Origin: Sporosalibacterium faouarense
GTDB lineage: Bacteria; Bacillota; Clostridia; Tissierellales; VENL01
DNA: 56,249 nt
Direction: 5' to 3'
Assembly: GCF_016765695.1 (NCBI RefSeq)
Contig: NZ_JAETGO010000047.1
Coordinates: forward strand, 1-56,249
Below, piece after piece: positions 10,671 through 19,662 of this stretch. Both the position numbers and the translations under genes were made by a program. Numbering within the stretch: position 1 is the first letter of the stretch; each line of letters begins with the position of its first letter. The notes beneath the pieces are model-generated. The model searched no databases. It saw only the letters and a list, made by a program, of their open reading frames with translations, and was not told the DNA's origin.

Positions 10671-10770
10671 GAAGCTTATATATAGTGAGAGATGTATATT
10701 TTGTTTATCTGGTGAAAATATATGTCATGTTATAATTATATTATAAACAAATCTATAAGGGGGATAAATA

Positions 10771-12114
10771 GTGAGAATAACTAACTTTGATAATACAGGC
10801 TTAGATAGAGTTGAACAATGGATAGAAAAAAATAGACATCTTAATTTAGATGATAACGTGTTAAGTGAAGTTTTAAAGACTGTTAATATATCCTTTGTAG
10901 CTGAAAAAGTAAATAGGATACAAAGTATGCTTCTTTGTGAATTAAAGGATTCATATGTTCAACAGAGTCAAAGATACGTAACCATGGGTGAAAATGCCTA
11001 TGACTTACCTGAATTAGAAGAAGAGGATACTAATAAGGCAAAGGAGTTAGTAGATAAGCTTTTTAGACTATATTCTGATATGTCACAATTAAAAGACGGT
11101 GACTTTAAAGGGAGACCTAAAAATGAAAATTATAAATACGGTATACCCATTGAGGATGCCAGATATATTTTACCTATATCAACAAAAACAAATCTATTTT
11201 GTGCTATGACGGGAGATAAATTAATAGATTTATATTCTCTTATACAAGATGAAGCATACTCATCAATATTTTATGACTTTTCCAAGGAATTAGAAAAATA
11301 TATACCTTCCAACATATTAAGTGTTTTACATAATCAAAAAAATACTAATTCAGAAATAATTAATATTTCAGAATCATTCTATATTGATGATTTTAATAAA
11401 ATAGATGAAGATAACAATATGATATTAGTTAATTCATTTGAAGACTTAGATTTAAAAGTAGGATTGGGAGCCTTAACAAGTACTCAAAAAAGAACCCCAT
11501 CTGAGACCATTGAAATATGGAAAGATGAAGCTAAGACAAAGGCAAAGAATGTTGCTAAGAGGGTACTAGGTTATGGACACGATAGTATTGCAGAACAAGC
11601 AAGAACGACATTTGGAATGATGTGTAGTCTAGTAACATACCATCAGCAGGTGAGGCATAGACTTACAAACAATCATAGAGAACCACTTGTAAACTTGATT
11701 AAAGACAAAGAACGTCTAGCTGTAAGTCCACCAACCATAAGAGAATCTAAATTTAATAATGAGTACTTAAATTTAATTGATAAGATAAAGGATTTTAGGA
11801 TATATATTTATGAAAAATATGGATTTGATAAAGCGCTATATTTCCTATTAAATGCAGATCAAATTAAAATAATCATTTCATCAAATGCTAGAATGGATAT
11901 AAATATGCTTTCGGAGAGAATATGTCTAAATGCTCAATGGGAAATTAGAGATTTATCAACAAAGAAGCTAATGATTTTAAGAACATTGTCGGATACATTA
12001 TATGAGAAGGCTCTTCCTTCATGTGTTAATGGTAAATGTAAGGAAGGAAGGTTGTCCTGTGGAAAGGTATTAGAAGTAAAAAGGAAGTTTTCCCAATCAA
12101 AGGCTAAGAATTAA
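10771..12114 (+). CDS. Double-length ThyX-family protein (FAD-dependent thymidylate synthase-like)
   Basis: A 447-residue protein made of two ThyX-like halves (about 1-215 and 216-447), whereas ordinary ThyX is about 220-250 residues. ThyX makes dTMP from dUMP with FAD, using the signature RHR-X7-S. Here the signature is divided. The first half has Cys56-Glu-Leu58 where RHR belongs but keeps Ser66 in QQSQRY. The second half keeps R295-H-R297 but has Pro305 in the Ser position. The second half also keeps GHDSIAEQA and the C-terminal NAQWEIR. The start is GTG after GGGGGAT. A lone gene. It may be a working enzyme with composite sites or a relative with another job; annotation as thymidylate synthase would be premature. 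Confidence 0.75.
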   Translation: MRITNFDNTGLDRVEQWIEKNRHLNLDDNVLSEVLKTVNISFVAEKVNRIQSMLLCELKDSYVQQSQRYVTMGENAYDLPELEEEDTNKAKELVDKLFRLYSDMSQLKDGDFKGRPKNENYKYGIPIEDARYILPISTKTNLFCAMTGDKLIDLYSLIQDEAYSSIFYDFSKELEKYIPSNILSVLHNQKNTNSEIINISESFYIDDFNKIDEDNNMILVNSFEDLDLKVGLGALTSTQKRTPSETIEIWKDEAKTKAKNVAKRVLGYGHDSIAEQARTTFGMMCSLVTYHQQVRHRLTNNHREPLVNLIKDKERLAVSPPTIRESKFNNEYLNLIDKIKDFRIYIYEKYGFDKALYFLLNADQIKIIISSNARMDINMLSERICLNAQWEIRDLSTKKLMILRTLSDTLYEKALPSCVNGKCKEGRLSCGKVLEVKRKFSQSKAKN

Positions 12115-12240
12115 GCTATTAAACATTTAACAAGAAAATGACTAATCATAAAAATTGATAAGGTATAACGAGTTAACTTGATATTAAACAAGTAGAATAC
12201 TTAAGTTTATTTGGAATATAAATTTTTCATAGTGAAAAGA

Positions 12241-12278
12241 AACCGTGATAGATAAAAAATATCTACACGGTTTTTTAT
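12241..12278. terminator. Bidirectional terminator between convergent genes
   Basis: AACCGTG-ATAGAT pairs with ATCTA-CACGGTT. Its T-run serves the + strand and its upstream A-rich side can serve the minus strand. It separates the ThyX-like gene from the MBL-fold gene. Confidence 0.75.
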
Positions 12279-13009
12279 TTTTTATATAAAAACTCTTTAT
12301 TCTTTTCAGTTATTACTGCAATATTAGTGTCTAAATGCTGAAGCTTCTTAGATAGCTTTTTTGGTATATTAAATTTATCACTGAAATGCATAGGAAATAG
12401 TACTTTTGGTTTTATGGTTTCAATAAAATATTTACATGCAAGATAATAAAATTCTTGGAGTCTAGGATCAGCTGGAACAAATGCCATATCTATTTTTTTA
12501 CCTATTAGTTTGTCAACTTCTGATTTAAAATCTTTTTCCTCTTTTGATTGCGTTTCTTTACTATCATTTTGCCAATGCCACCAATTTAAATCTCCACTAT
12601 GAAATATTATCAACCCATCAACTTCTATTAAAAAAGATACGCCCAAATCAGTTGAACCATATGTATTAATTTTCAAGCTATCTATTTTGGTTTCCTCATT
12701 TTTACTTACAAAGTAAGTATCAGATATTTGTTCATTTAATTCTACGTCATTACTTAATATATATCTAATGTCAGGATTTGATTCCTTCCACTGAAATATT
12801 TCTGGATCAAAATGATCCTTATGACTATGACTCACAAATACATAAACGTTTTTTCTATTATTGAAGAAATCCGAGGTTAAAATTTTACTAGAGTTTATAA
12901 TGTGATGACAGGTGTAATCGAAATAGTCAAAGATTAAAGTATGATTTTCAGTTTCAACTAAAAAGCTACTGTGAAACAAATGTGTTATTTTTGCCTTTCG
13001 AGTACTCAC
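12275..13009 (-). CDS. MBL-fold metallo-hydrolase
   Basis: A 244-residue metallo-beta-lactamase-fold protein. Motif SHSHKDHFD (about residues 59-67) supplies the HxHxDH metal ligands, HSGD (about 136-139) gives the bridging Asp, and PMHF (about 212-215) a late His ligand. No signal peptide, so it is cytoplasmic. The closest general type is the UlaG/YtmM-like L-ascorbate-lactonase-like group of unknown substrate; I cannot name the substrate. The gene is alone on the minus strand. Its ATG has a GGAGGTG ribosome site. Confidence 0.85.
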   Translation of the reverse strand: MSTRKAKITHLFHSSFLVETENHTLIFDYFDYTCHHIINSSKILTSDFFNNRKNVYVFVSHSHKDHFDPEIFQWKESNPDIRYILSNDVELNEQISDTYFVSKNEETKIDSLKINTYGSTDLGVSFLIEVDGLIIFHSGDLNWWHWQNDSKETQSKEEKDFKSEVDKLIGKKIDMAFVPADPRLQEFYYLACKYFIETIKPKVLFPMHFSDKFNIPKKLSKKLQHLDTNIAVITEKNKEFLYKK

Positions 13010-13082
13010 TTTAGCACCTCCACAACATATTCCAATTTTTTACTATACAATATATTTTATAACATAAAAAAATCTAAAACAA

Positions 13083-13096
13083 GGTACTAAAGTACC
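13083..13096. promoter_or_regulatory. Short palindrome between divergent genes
   Basis: GGTACT-AA-AGTACC is a perfect palindrome in the 200-base gap between the divergent MBL-fold and YdjY-domain genes. It could be an operator for either. No regulator is encoded beside it. Confidence 0.3.
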
Positions 13097-13257
13097 AAAT
13101 TAAATTAAGCTAAACTTTTAAAAAAATTATCATAGAAAAAATTAATACTTATATACTTTGATATAAATAAAACTTATTAGATTAATACTCAAAACAATAA
13201 TATAATTATTAGGTGGTAGGTATAAAGTATAAAATAACGAGCTTTAGGAGGAATATA

Positions 13258-13893
13258 ATGAAAAAAACAGCAATCTTACTTATATCATTAGTGATAGTAG
13301 CAGCAACATTAATTGCTTGTTCTTCTGATAAAGATACTGGCAATAATAATTCAGCTGAAATGCTAAAAGTTAACAAAGAATCAAAAGAAGTGGAAATAGT
13401 AACAGAGGTTAATGCTAAATATTTTACGGAGCCAACAAGACATGGAATAGTATTTGAAGGTGGTTCAAATGGTGAAAAATCAGTTTTAAGAGGATTAGCT
13501 GATGAAAAGGAATTTTATCAAGCTTTAATAGATATTGGAGCACAAGCAGGTAATAACATTACTTTAGAGGACGTAGGAAGTGGAGAGAAGGTTGAAGGAG
13601 ATAAATTAGATGTAACTGTAACTTGGGAAGGATTAGGTAAGGAAATTCCTTTTAGTGATATAATCACTTCTAGTGATCCTAGACCAATGGATATTAGATT
13701 CGGTGGAAATCTTGAGAGGGCAAAGTCTAAAAATACCGGATGTGTTTTATGCCTTGATAGTTGTGCTGTAGGTATTACAAGTGATAATAGTTATGGCAGT
13801 GGAGAATCTGACACAGTTAAGTTTTATGGAAATAAAGAAGTTTTACCTGAAGATGGAACTAAAGTAACAGTAACGTTTAAGTTAGCTGAATAA
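13258..13893 (+). CDS. YdjY-domain lipoprotein
   Basis: A 211-residue exported protein. The signal peptide ends in lipobox LIAC, with lipidated Cys21. The rest matches the YdjY domain: NAKYFTEPTRHGIVFEGGSNGEKS is the family hallmark region, followed by GCVLCLDSC with Cys162, Cys165 and Cys169, suited to metal or Fe-S binding. Function is unknown. In E. coli ydjY sits between two TVP38/TMEM64 genes in the ydjXYZ-ynjABCDEF cluster, and the rest of that cluster lies about 6.6 kb downstream here. A GTG 45 bases upstream is in frame, but the ATG at 13258 follows AGGAGGAAT directly and starts a proper signal peptide. Confidence 0.85.
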   Translation: MKKTAILLISLVIVAATLIACSSDKDTGNNNSAEMLKVNKESKEVEIVTEVNAKYFTEPTRHGIVFEGGSNGEKSVLRGLADEKEFYQALIDIGAQAGNNITLEDVGSGEKVEGDKLDVTVTWEGLGKEIPFSDIITSSDPRPMDIRFGGNLERAKSKNTGCVLCLDSCAVGITSDNSYGSGESDTVKFYGNKEVLPEDGTKVTVTFKLAE

Positions 13894-13902
13894 AAATTAA
13901 TG

Positions 13903-13933
13903 ATAAGGTACGGCGAATAATGCCGTACCTTAT
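13903..13933 (+). terminator. Intrinsic terminator after the YdjY-domain gene
   Basis: ATAAGGTACGGC pairs perfectly with GCCGTACCTTAT around a 7-base loop. The T-run is weak, but the stem is strong and sits directly after the gene. Confidence 0.7.
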
Positions 13934-13956
13934 TAGTAGTTATATGGAGGGTTAAC

Positions 13957-14355
13957 ATGAAATACTTTAATATCTTATACAATAGTTTTTTATGGGGAAT
14001 TATATTTTCTGTGTTAGCATTTCAAAATAAATGGTTAGAAATGAGGATAAATATAGGAATCATTATTCCGATAACCATTATAATTGCTTTTATAGTATTT
14101 ATTTTATTTGAGAAAATCAATAGATTTAATATAGACGAAATATTAAGCTTTAAATTTGCTTTTATTAATACTATTCTAATGATAGTTTTTACTATAATTA
14201 TTATTGGAATAGAAAGAACTAAAATTCTTCCAGCAGCTATTATTAGAGAGCTTCTTGGAATGACAAAAGTTAGTTTCTCAAGAATAAATATGGTTATTAT
14301 ATCAATAATTATACTTGGATTGGTTATTATTGGTTTTAGTCGTAATAAGAAATAA
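13957..14355 (+). CDS. Small four-helix membrane protein, unknown function
   Basis: A 132-residue, very hydrophobic protein with four predicted membrane helices (about residues 6-24, 31-51, 65-85 and 108-127) and short loops. I do not recognise the family and see no catalytic motif. GGAGGG lies 8 bases before the ATG. It begins just past the terminator of the YdjY-domain gene and ends before another terminator, so it is probably expressed by partial read-through or from an unrecognised promoter. Confidence 0.65.
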   Translation: MKYFNILYNSFLWGIIFSVLAFQNKWLEMRINIGIIIPITIIIAFIVFILFEKINRFNIDEILSFKFAFINTILMIVFTIIIIGIERTKILPAAIIRELLGMTKVSFSRINMVIISIIILGLVIIGFSRNKK

Positions 14356-14422
14356 AAATACAGATAGTTGAAAACTAATATTTTAATCTAAAGTTAATAT
14401 TAATATAAGGTCTTTTAAACTT

Positions 14423-14454
14423 ACATCCGTGGATAAATCCATGGATGTTTTTGT
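14423..14454 (+). terminator. Intrinsic terminator
   Basis: ACATCCgTGGAT/ATCCAtGGATGT hairpin followed by TTTTT. It ends the small membrane protein gene. Confidence 0.8.
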
Positions 14455-14530
14455 CAATTTAAAGGAATTCACTAACCTATGTAGAATTATCAAATAATGA
14501 CTAATCTAAATCTATATAGGGTGATAACGT

Positions 14531-15670
14531 ATGGAATCTTTAGTTAATGAACTTAAGGAAAAAAAGATTCTTAGTCAGGATGATATTTCTAAACTAAGAG
14601 AACATATTGAACAAGAATATCCTAATACTGATATTGGTAAACGGGCTTCTTTGTTATCTCGTTATATATATAAATCTATAGACAATAATTTAAATGGATT
14701 TAGTAAAGAGCATAAAGAAGCAATCAAGAAAAAGCTAGTGGAGATATTTATTTATCAAGATAAGGGGATAATAGATAAATCAGATGTCTTATTTATTTGT
14801 TCTGAGCTTCAAGATAATACAGAAGAGTTTCTGGAAAGTCTTACATCTTGGATTAACAGCAATATACAGAATTTTGTTAGAAAAGAAGATATAAGTGAAT
14901 ATATTGCATGTGCAGTAGATACAACTTATAGCAATGATATCATTAGTGTATTTAAAAAGTACTATAATTATTTAAAAGAAAAAATCTGTTATTCGTTAAC
15001 ATCATTAGTTGAAAATAAAGATAAAAAAATAATAATAGCTGCTAGTATATCCCTAGTGTTTACTTTAATGATATTTAGTAAACATTTAAATACTGATTCA
15101 TTTTTTAAGTTACGATTATTTGGAAATAATAAGAGTGATTATATAGATTTATCTTATCAGAATAGAAATATTATGAAACCAGAAATTATTGAATATAAAC
15201 CTAGTGATTTCCATTTAAGTGAAGACTCTTACTACCTACATATTCCAGATGAACTGAGATACAAGGTAATAGATAGGGAGAAACTAAAGAAATATCTTAA
15301 GTCAAGAAATTCTATACTATATCAAGAGCCTTATTTTTCTAGTTTAATTGATACTGCAGAGGAATTCGGTTTAAATCCAAATGTATTATTTGCCATAACA
15401 GGTCAAGAACAGTCTTTTGTTCCTATTGACCATGAACATGCTGAAGAGATAGCTAATAATCCTTTTAATGTATTTGGGAGTTGGGTTAAATATAATACAA
15501 ATATAAAAGACTCATCAGAGATAGCAGCTAGGACTATATGTAACTTGCTTAAGAATAAACCTAATGACGTTAACTCATTTAAATGGATTAATAGAAAATA
15601 TGCTGAAGATAAAAGATGGTGGTGGGGTGTAAATCAGTTATATGAACAGCTAGAAGAAGCAGTTAAATAA
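14531..15670 (+). CDS. Membrane-anchored glucosaminidase-like (lysozyme-fold) protein
   Basis: A 379-residue protein in three parts. A helical N-terminal region (1-160) is probably cytoplasmic. One membrane helix follows (about 166-184). An extracytoplasmic C-terminal domain (about 265-379) resembles glucosaminidase/lysozyme-fold enzymes that cut the peptidoglycan glycan strand. The likely catalytic Glu is in ITGQEQSF; NPFNVFGSW and WINRKYAEDKRWWWGV fit the domain's substrate groove. The long cytoplasmic N-terminus on a wall hydrolase is unusual and might bind an internal partner. The start ATG follows AGGGTGATA. It is an independent gene. Confidence 0.7.
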   Translation: MESLVNELKEKKILSQDDISKLREHIEQEYPNTDIGKRASLLSRYIYKSIDNNLNGFSKEHKEAIKKKLVEIFIYQDKGIIDKSDVLFICSELQDNTEEFLESLTSWINSNIQNFVRKEDISEYIACAVDTTYSNDIISVFKKYYNYLKEKICYSLTSLVENKDKKIIIAASISLVFTLMIFSKHLNTDSFFKLRLFGNNKSDYIDLSYQNRNIMKPEIIEYKPSDFHLSEDSYYLHIPDELRYKVIDREKLKKYLKSRNSILYQEPYFSSLIDTAEEFGLNPNVLFAITGQEQSFVPIDHEHAEEIANNPFNVFGSWVKYNTNIKDSSEIAARTICNLLKNKPNDVNSFKWINRKYAEDKRWWWGVNQLYEQLEEAVK

Positions 15671-15816
15671 GTAAATTTTATAGTGAAATATTAAATATGA
15701 TATATTTTATTTTTAAGGTTTTTACATCTTTAAATAAAATAGATAGAAAAATAATATTGTGATATACTTTATATTGACTTTAGTTTTTATTTTTATTACA
15801 GAAAAGAGGGAATTGT

Positions 15817-16989
15817 ATGGAAGATCAAAATATACATAGAGTACATATTGAGGATAAAGAAATAATTTTGATAGGAACTGCCCATGTATCAAAGAAAAGT
15901 GCGGAACAAGTAAAACAAGTAATAGAAGAAGAACAGCCTGATTCAGTTTGTATTGAATTAGATAAACAGAGATATAAGTCAATACGAGAAGGTCAGAAAT
16001 GGAAAGACATGGATATATTTAAAGTAGTAAAGGAAAATAAAGCGTTACTATTATTAGTCAATTTAGTAATGTCATCCTTTCAAAAAAGAATGGCAAAACA
16101 GTTTGGTATAAATCCAGGACAAGAGATGATTCAAGGTATTCAGTCAGCTGAAGATATAGATGCGAATCTAGTTTTAGCAGATAGAGATATAAATATTACC
16201 TTTACTAGAGTGTGGCGAGGAATTAATTTTTGGGGAAAAATAAAGCTTTTTTTTGAGTTGTTTTTCAGTATCTTTAGTGACGAAGAGATTACAGAAGAAG
16301 AATTAGAAAAATTAAAAACAGAAGATATGCTAACATCAATGCTCAGTGAATTGGGGGACTCATTTCCAAAGCTTAAAAATGCATTAATTGATGAGAGAGA
16401 TAAGTACCTATCCCATAAAATAAAAACTGCTCCAGGAAAAAAAATAGTTGCAGTTTTAGGTGCAGGACACGTGCCTGGAATTAAGGAGGAAATACTTAAA
16501 GATCAGAATTTAGGAGATTTAACAAAGGTTCCACCGAAATCAAAAGTTGGAAAGATTATAGGTTGGATGATTCCTATCATAATTCTCAGTATCATTGGAT
16601 ATACATTTTATACGAATAGAAATACTGGAATAGATCAAACAATTAGTTGGGTATTATGGAATGGATCACTTTCTTCATTAGGTGCTTTAATTGCCTTGGG
16701 ACATCCATTATCAATTCTTACAGCTTTTGTAGTTTCACCAATAAGTTCTCTAAATCCAGCTCTAGCGGCAGGTTGGTTTTCGGGTATAGTTGAGGCTTTT
16801 ATTAGAAAACCAAAGGTAGAAGATTTTCAAAATTTATCTGATGACGTATTTACAATAAAAGGCTTTTGGAGAAATAAAGTTACTAGAATACTTCTAGTTG
16901 TAGCATTAACTAATCTTGGTAGTGTTTTAGGTACAGCTATAGGTGGAGCTGATGTCATAAGACTATTTATTAAGAACATAATTGGATAA
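15817..16989 (+). CDS. TraB/PrgY family membrane protein
   Basis: A 390-residue protein of the TraB family, named after pheromone-shutdown proteins of enterococcal plasmids. Biochemical function is uncertain, though the fold is related to metal-dependent (Tiki/GumN-like) proteases. The N-terminal domain has the family motifs ILIGTAHVS (about 17-25) and CIELDKQRY (about 47-55), and GAGHVPG (about 216-222). The C-terminal part has about four membrane helices (about 248-385). GAGGGA lies 7 bases before the ATG. Its position before an agr-type peptide signalling locus (11 kb away) is probably coincidence. Confidence 0.88.
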   Translation: MEDQNIHRVHIEDKEIILIGTAHVSKKSAEQVKQVIEEEQPDSVCIELDKQRYKSIREGQKWKDMDIFKVVKENKALLLLVNLVMSSFQKRMAKQFGINPGQEMIQGIQSAEDIDANLVLADRDINITFTRVWRGINFWGKIKLFFELFFSIFSDEEITEEELEKLKTEDMLTSMLSELGDSFPKLKNALIDERDKYLSHKIKTAPGKKIVAVLGAGHVPGIKEEILKDQNLGDLTKVPPKSKVGKIIGWMIPIIILSIIGYTFYTNRNTGIDQTISWVLWNGSLSSLGALIALGHPLSILTAFVVSPISSLNPALAAGWFSGIVEAFIRKPKVEDFQNLSDDVFTIKGFWRNKVTRILLVVALTNLGSVLGTAIGGADVIRLFIKNIIG

Positions 16990-17031
16990 ATTTTAGTATT
17001 ATGATTAAACAAAGCTTCGAGGAGGGGTTTC

Positions 17032-17541
17032 ATGAAAAAAGATATAAATTTTAATGAGTATTCAACTGAGATGCTTGAACAACTAAAAAAAGGTGCTTTT
17101 TTAACTGTAAAAGATGGAGATAAAGTGAATACGATGACTATAGGTTGGGGAAACATTGGTGTAGTATGGGGTAAGCCCATATTTACTGTTGAAGTAAGAT
17201 ATAGTCGATACACATATGAACTACTTGAGAACTCCAAAGAATTTACTGTAAGTATTCCATTAAATAAAGACTTAAAAGAAGAGCTAGGAATATGTGGTAC
17301 AAAATCAGGAAGAGATATAGATAAATTTACAGAATGCGAGCTTACACCTGAGCAAGGAAAAGTTCTATCTACTCCTATAGTCGGAGAATGTGAGTTGCAT
17401 TATGAATGCAAGGTTGTATATAAGCAAGCAATGGAACCAGGCACATTAAGTGATGAAATAAAAGAAAAGTATTATACCAATAATGATTACCATGTATTAT
17501 ATTATGGTGAAATTGTAGCAACATATGTAAAAGAAAACTAA
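17032..17541 (+). CDS. Flavin reductase family protein (FMN-binding split barrel)
   Basis: A 169-residue cytoplasmic protein of the flavin-reductase-like family. MTIGWGNIGVVWGKPIFTVEVR and the later EFTVSIP segment are the FMN-binding split-barrel core. Clostridial members are usually annotated as flavin or flavoredoxin-like reductases; the natural substrate is unknown. Cysteines at CGTKSGRDIDKF are common in this group. GAGGAGG lies 9 bases before the ATG. It follows the TraB gene by 42 bases and may be co-transcribed with it, ending at a bidirectional terminator. Confidence 0.88.
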   Translation: MKKDINFNEYSTEMLEQLKKGAFLTVKDGDKVNTMTIGWGNIGVVWGKPIFTVEVRYSRYTYELLENSKEFTVSIPLNKDLKEELGICGTKSGRDIDKFTECELTPEQGKVLSTPIVGECELHYECKVVYKQAMEPGTLSDEIKEKYYTNNDYHVLYYGEIVATYVKEN

Positions 17542-17570
17542 TATAACTTTAATAGAACAATAAATAAAAA

Positions 17571-17605
17571 AATCGCATCTGTTTAGTGGTATTGCAGATG
17601 TGATT
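17571..17605. terminator. Bidirectional terminator
   Basis: AATCgCATCTG pairs with CAGATGtGATT, with a T-rich tail on the + side and A-rich sequence on the other. It lies between the convergent flavin reductase and PilZ genes. Confidence 0.75.
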
Positions 17606-18067
17606 TTATTTATTTATATTCCTTATTCTAAATTTAAGGCATTCTTCTTGATTATCACTTTCACAAAAGCTACAGTCTTGAATATTATAGTTTTTTCTAA
17701 TTTTAATTGATAGTTTGTTGAAAGTTTCTAAATATTGACTGCTAGTTTTATCAACTGCTATAAACTGAACTCCATATTCCCAAATATCTTCCTTGAGCGC
17801 TTGTCGTCTTACAATAAATCCTGAAAATTGCTTTGATTGGTCCAATATATCTGTTTGAAAGTCTAAAATAATACCTTCAGATATTGGCATTTTCATATTA
17901 GATATAAATCTCAGGCCACTGGCACTTATATCTTCTATACATACTCTTGTTCTACCTGTATTTACTGGCTTTTTATTAACTAGAGCTATAGTCATAGTTG
18001 CACATAAAGGATTATTAAAATATATGCGAAAATAACTGCGTTGGTTTTTCTCGAATTTTTGAAGCAT
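17606..18067 (-). CDS. PilZ-domain cyclic-di-GMP receptor protein
   Basis: A 153-residue cytoplasmic protein with one PilZ domain. Both c-di-GMP-binding motifs are intact: RxxxR as R10-S-Y-F-R14, and (D/N)xSxxG as D46-I-S-A-S-G51. The C-terminal tail has a cysteine cluster (CSFCESDNQEEC). Binding of the dinucleotide normally changes contact with a partner protein; the partner cannot be told from sequence. The minus-strand ATG is preceded by GGAGG. With an HD-GYP phosphodiesterase and a c-di-GMP riboswitch elsewhere in the window, it is one of three c-di-GMP elements here. Confidence 0.9.
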   Translation of the reverse strand: MLQKFEKNQRSYFRIYFNNPLCATMTIALVNKKPVNTGRTRVCIEDISASGLRFISNMKMPISEGIILDFQTDILDQSKQFSGFIVRRQALKEDIWEYGVQFIAVDKTSSQYLETFNKLSIKIRKNYNIQDCSFCESDNQEECLKFRIRNINK

Positions 18068-18246
18068 AAAAACCTCCTTTGGAAAAAGATTTGTTATATG
18101 TATGATACAAAGTATTTAGATCCATAAAATTGTTTAGTTATATGTATAATTATAATAAAACATCACGATGATGTATAGCCATAGAGTTAAGAAAAAATAT
18201 CTGATTTAGATACATTAAAATTTAATATAAATGCCTGAATATTCGT

Positions 18247-18274
18247 ACCTTTTTAGCCTTTTTAGCATATATTA
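18247..18274 (+). promoter_or_regulatory. Possible sigma-K-type sporulation promoter
   Basis: AC (18247-18248), a 17-base spacer and GCATATATTA (18265-18274) fit the mother-cell sigma-K pattern AC-N16/17-CATAnnnTA. It lies 26 bases before the start codon of the LysM-GH18 gene, which fits spore-coat or cortex expression. AT-rich DNA makes such matches easy, so this is tentative. Confidence 0.4.
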
Positions 18275-18299
18275 AATTAGCGAGAAAGGGGGGTTTATA

Positions 18300-19583
18300 T
18301 TGATTATTCATGTAGTGCAGCCAGGTGAAAGTATATATACTATTGGACAGCTATATGGGGTATCGCCATCAAAAATAGCTAGTGATAATGAACTAGAATC
18401 GCCTAATTTGTTAACACCAGGTCAATCCTTAGTGATATTAGAAGGAACTAGAAGACATAGGGTGGTTCAAGGACAATCTTTGTATACAATAGCAAGATTA
18501 TATGGAGTAACTGTTGAAGATATACTTGAAGTAAATCCACAGATAACAGATCCAAGGCAATTATATGTAGGTCAGATTATTAACATACCGCCTAGAACAA
18601 GAAAATTAGGAACTATTGATGTTAATGGATATGCTTTGCCAAATATAGATATGGAGGTTCTTAGTAAAACGCTTCCTTATTTAACTTACTTGAGTATATT
18701 TAGTTATCATGTTAATTCAGATGGCAGTTTGAGTGGTATAGAAGATGAGTCACTGATAGAAGCAGCTAGAAATGCTAATGTAGGTCCTTTAATGGTAATT
18801 ACAAATATAGATGAAGAAGAAGGGGGCTTCAGTAGTGATTTGGCTCAGACAATTTTAACTAATGAAGAAGTACAAAATACACTAATAGAAAATATTATTA
18901 CTACACTAGAAGAAAAGAACTACTATGGATTGGATATTGATTTTGAGTTTATTTACTCTGAAAACAGAGAAGATTATAATAATTTCTTAAGAAAGATAAC
19001 AGCACGTCTTAATGACTTAGGCTATACTGTTAGTACTGCCTTAGCACCTAAGGTATCTGCTGATCAACAGGGATTACTATATGAGGCACATGATTATCCT
19101 GTACATGGAGCTCTTGTAGATCACGTTATTTTAATGACATATGAATGGGGATACACTTATAGTGCTCCTATGGCTGTAGCGCCAATTAATCAAGTTAGAA
19201 CAATACTAGATTATGCAGTAACAGCTATTCCTAGTGAGAAGATTCTTATGGGTATTCCTAATTATGGATATAACTGGACCTTACCATATACTCCTGGAAC
19301 AGCTGCAAGCTCAATCTCTAATACGGCAGCTGTAGAGTTAGCTGCAAGGGTAGGAGCAGCTATACAATTTGATTCAGAATCTAAATCACCTTATTTTAGA
19401 TATTATGATGAGAATGGAGTACAACATGAGGTATGGTTTGAAGATGCTAGGAGTATTGAAGCAAAATTACTTCTTGTAGACGAATATGACCTCGGTGGAG
19501 TAAGCTATTGGACTATAAATAGGTTCTTCCCACAAAATTGGTTAGTTTTAAGCTCCTTATATGATGTACGTAAGGTTCTTTAG
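18300..19583 (+). CDS. LysM-LysM-GH18 glycoside hydrolase (YaaH/SleL-like)
   Basis: A 427-residue protein without a signal peptide. It has two LysM peptidoglycan-binding repeats (about 2-47 and 52-97), each starting HxVxxGxSxYTI, then a GH18 barrel (about 105-427). The GH18 catalytic motif is present as GLDIDFEF, with the acid Glu at about residue 219. The architecture matches B. subtilis YaaH and Bacillus SleL, N-acetylglucosaminidases that break down spore cortex fragments. The absence of a signal peptide is normal for proteins placed in the coat from the mother cell. The start is TTG after AAGGGGGG. yaaH also lies between serS and tadA in Bacillus, so the neighbourhood agrees. Confidence 0.9.
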   Translation: MIIHVVQPGESIYTIGQLYGVSPSKIASDNELESPNLLTPGQSLVILEGTRRHRVVQGQSLYTIARLYGVTVEDILEVNPQITDPRQLYVGQIINIPPRTRKLGTIDVNGYALPNIDMEVLSKTLPYLTYLSIFSYHVNSDGSLSGIEDESLIEAARNANVGPLMVITNIDEEEGGFSSDLAQTILTNEEVQNTLIENIITTLEEKNYYGLDIDFEFIYSENREDYNNFLRKITARLNDLGYTVSTALAPKVSADQQGLLYEAHDYPVHGALVDHVILMTYEWGYTYSAPMAVAPINQVRTILDYAVTAIPSEKILMGIPNYGYNWTLPYTPGTAASSISNTAAVELAARVGAAIQFDSESKSPYFRYYDENGVQHEVWFEDARSIEAKLLLVDEYDLGGVSYWTINRFFPQNWLVLSSLYDVRKVL

Positions 19584-19662
19584 AATTAATATGGTATAAA
19601 AAATAATTTTACTTCATATGAACTATGTAATTTCTTTAAATATAAAAGTATAGATAGAGTTT

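Noticed and set aside
13213-13257. Upstream GTG start for the YdjY-domain lipoprotein
   Set aside because: It would add 15 charged residues ahead of a good signal peptide. The AGGAGG site sits before the internal ATG.
15722-15982. Minus-strand open frame of 86 codons
   Set aside because: It overlaps the start of the TraB gene, has AT-driven hydrophobic composition and no ribosome site.
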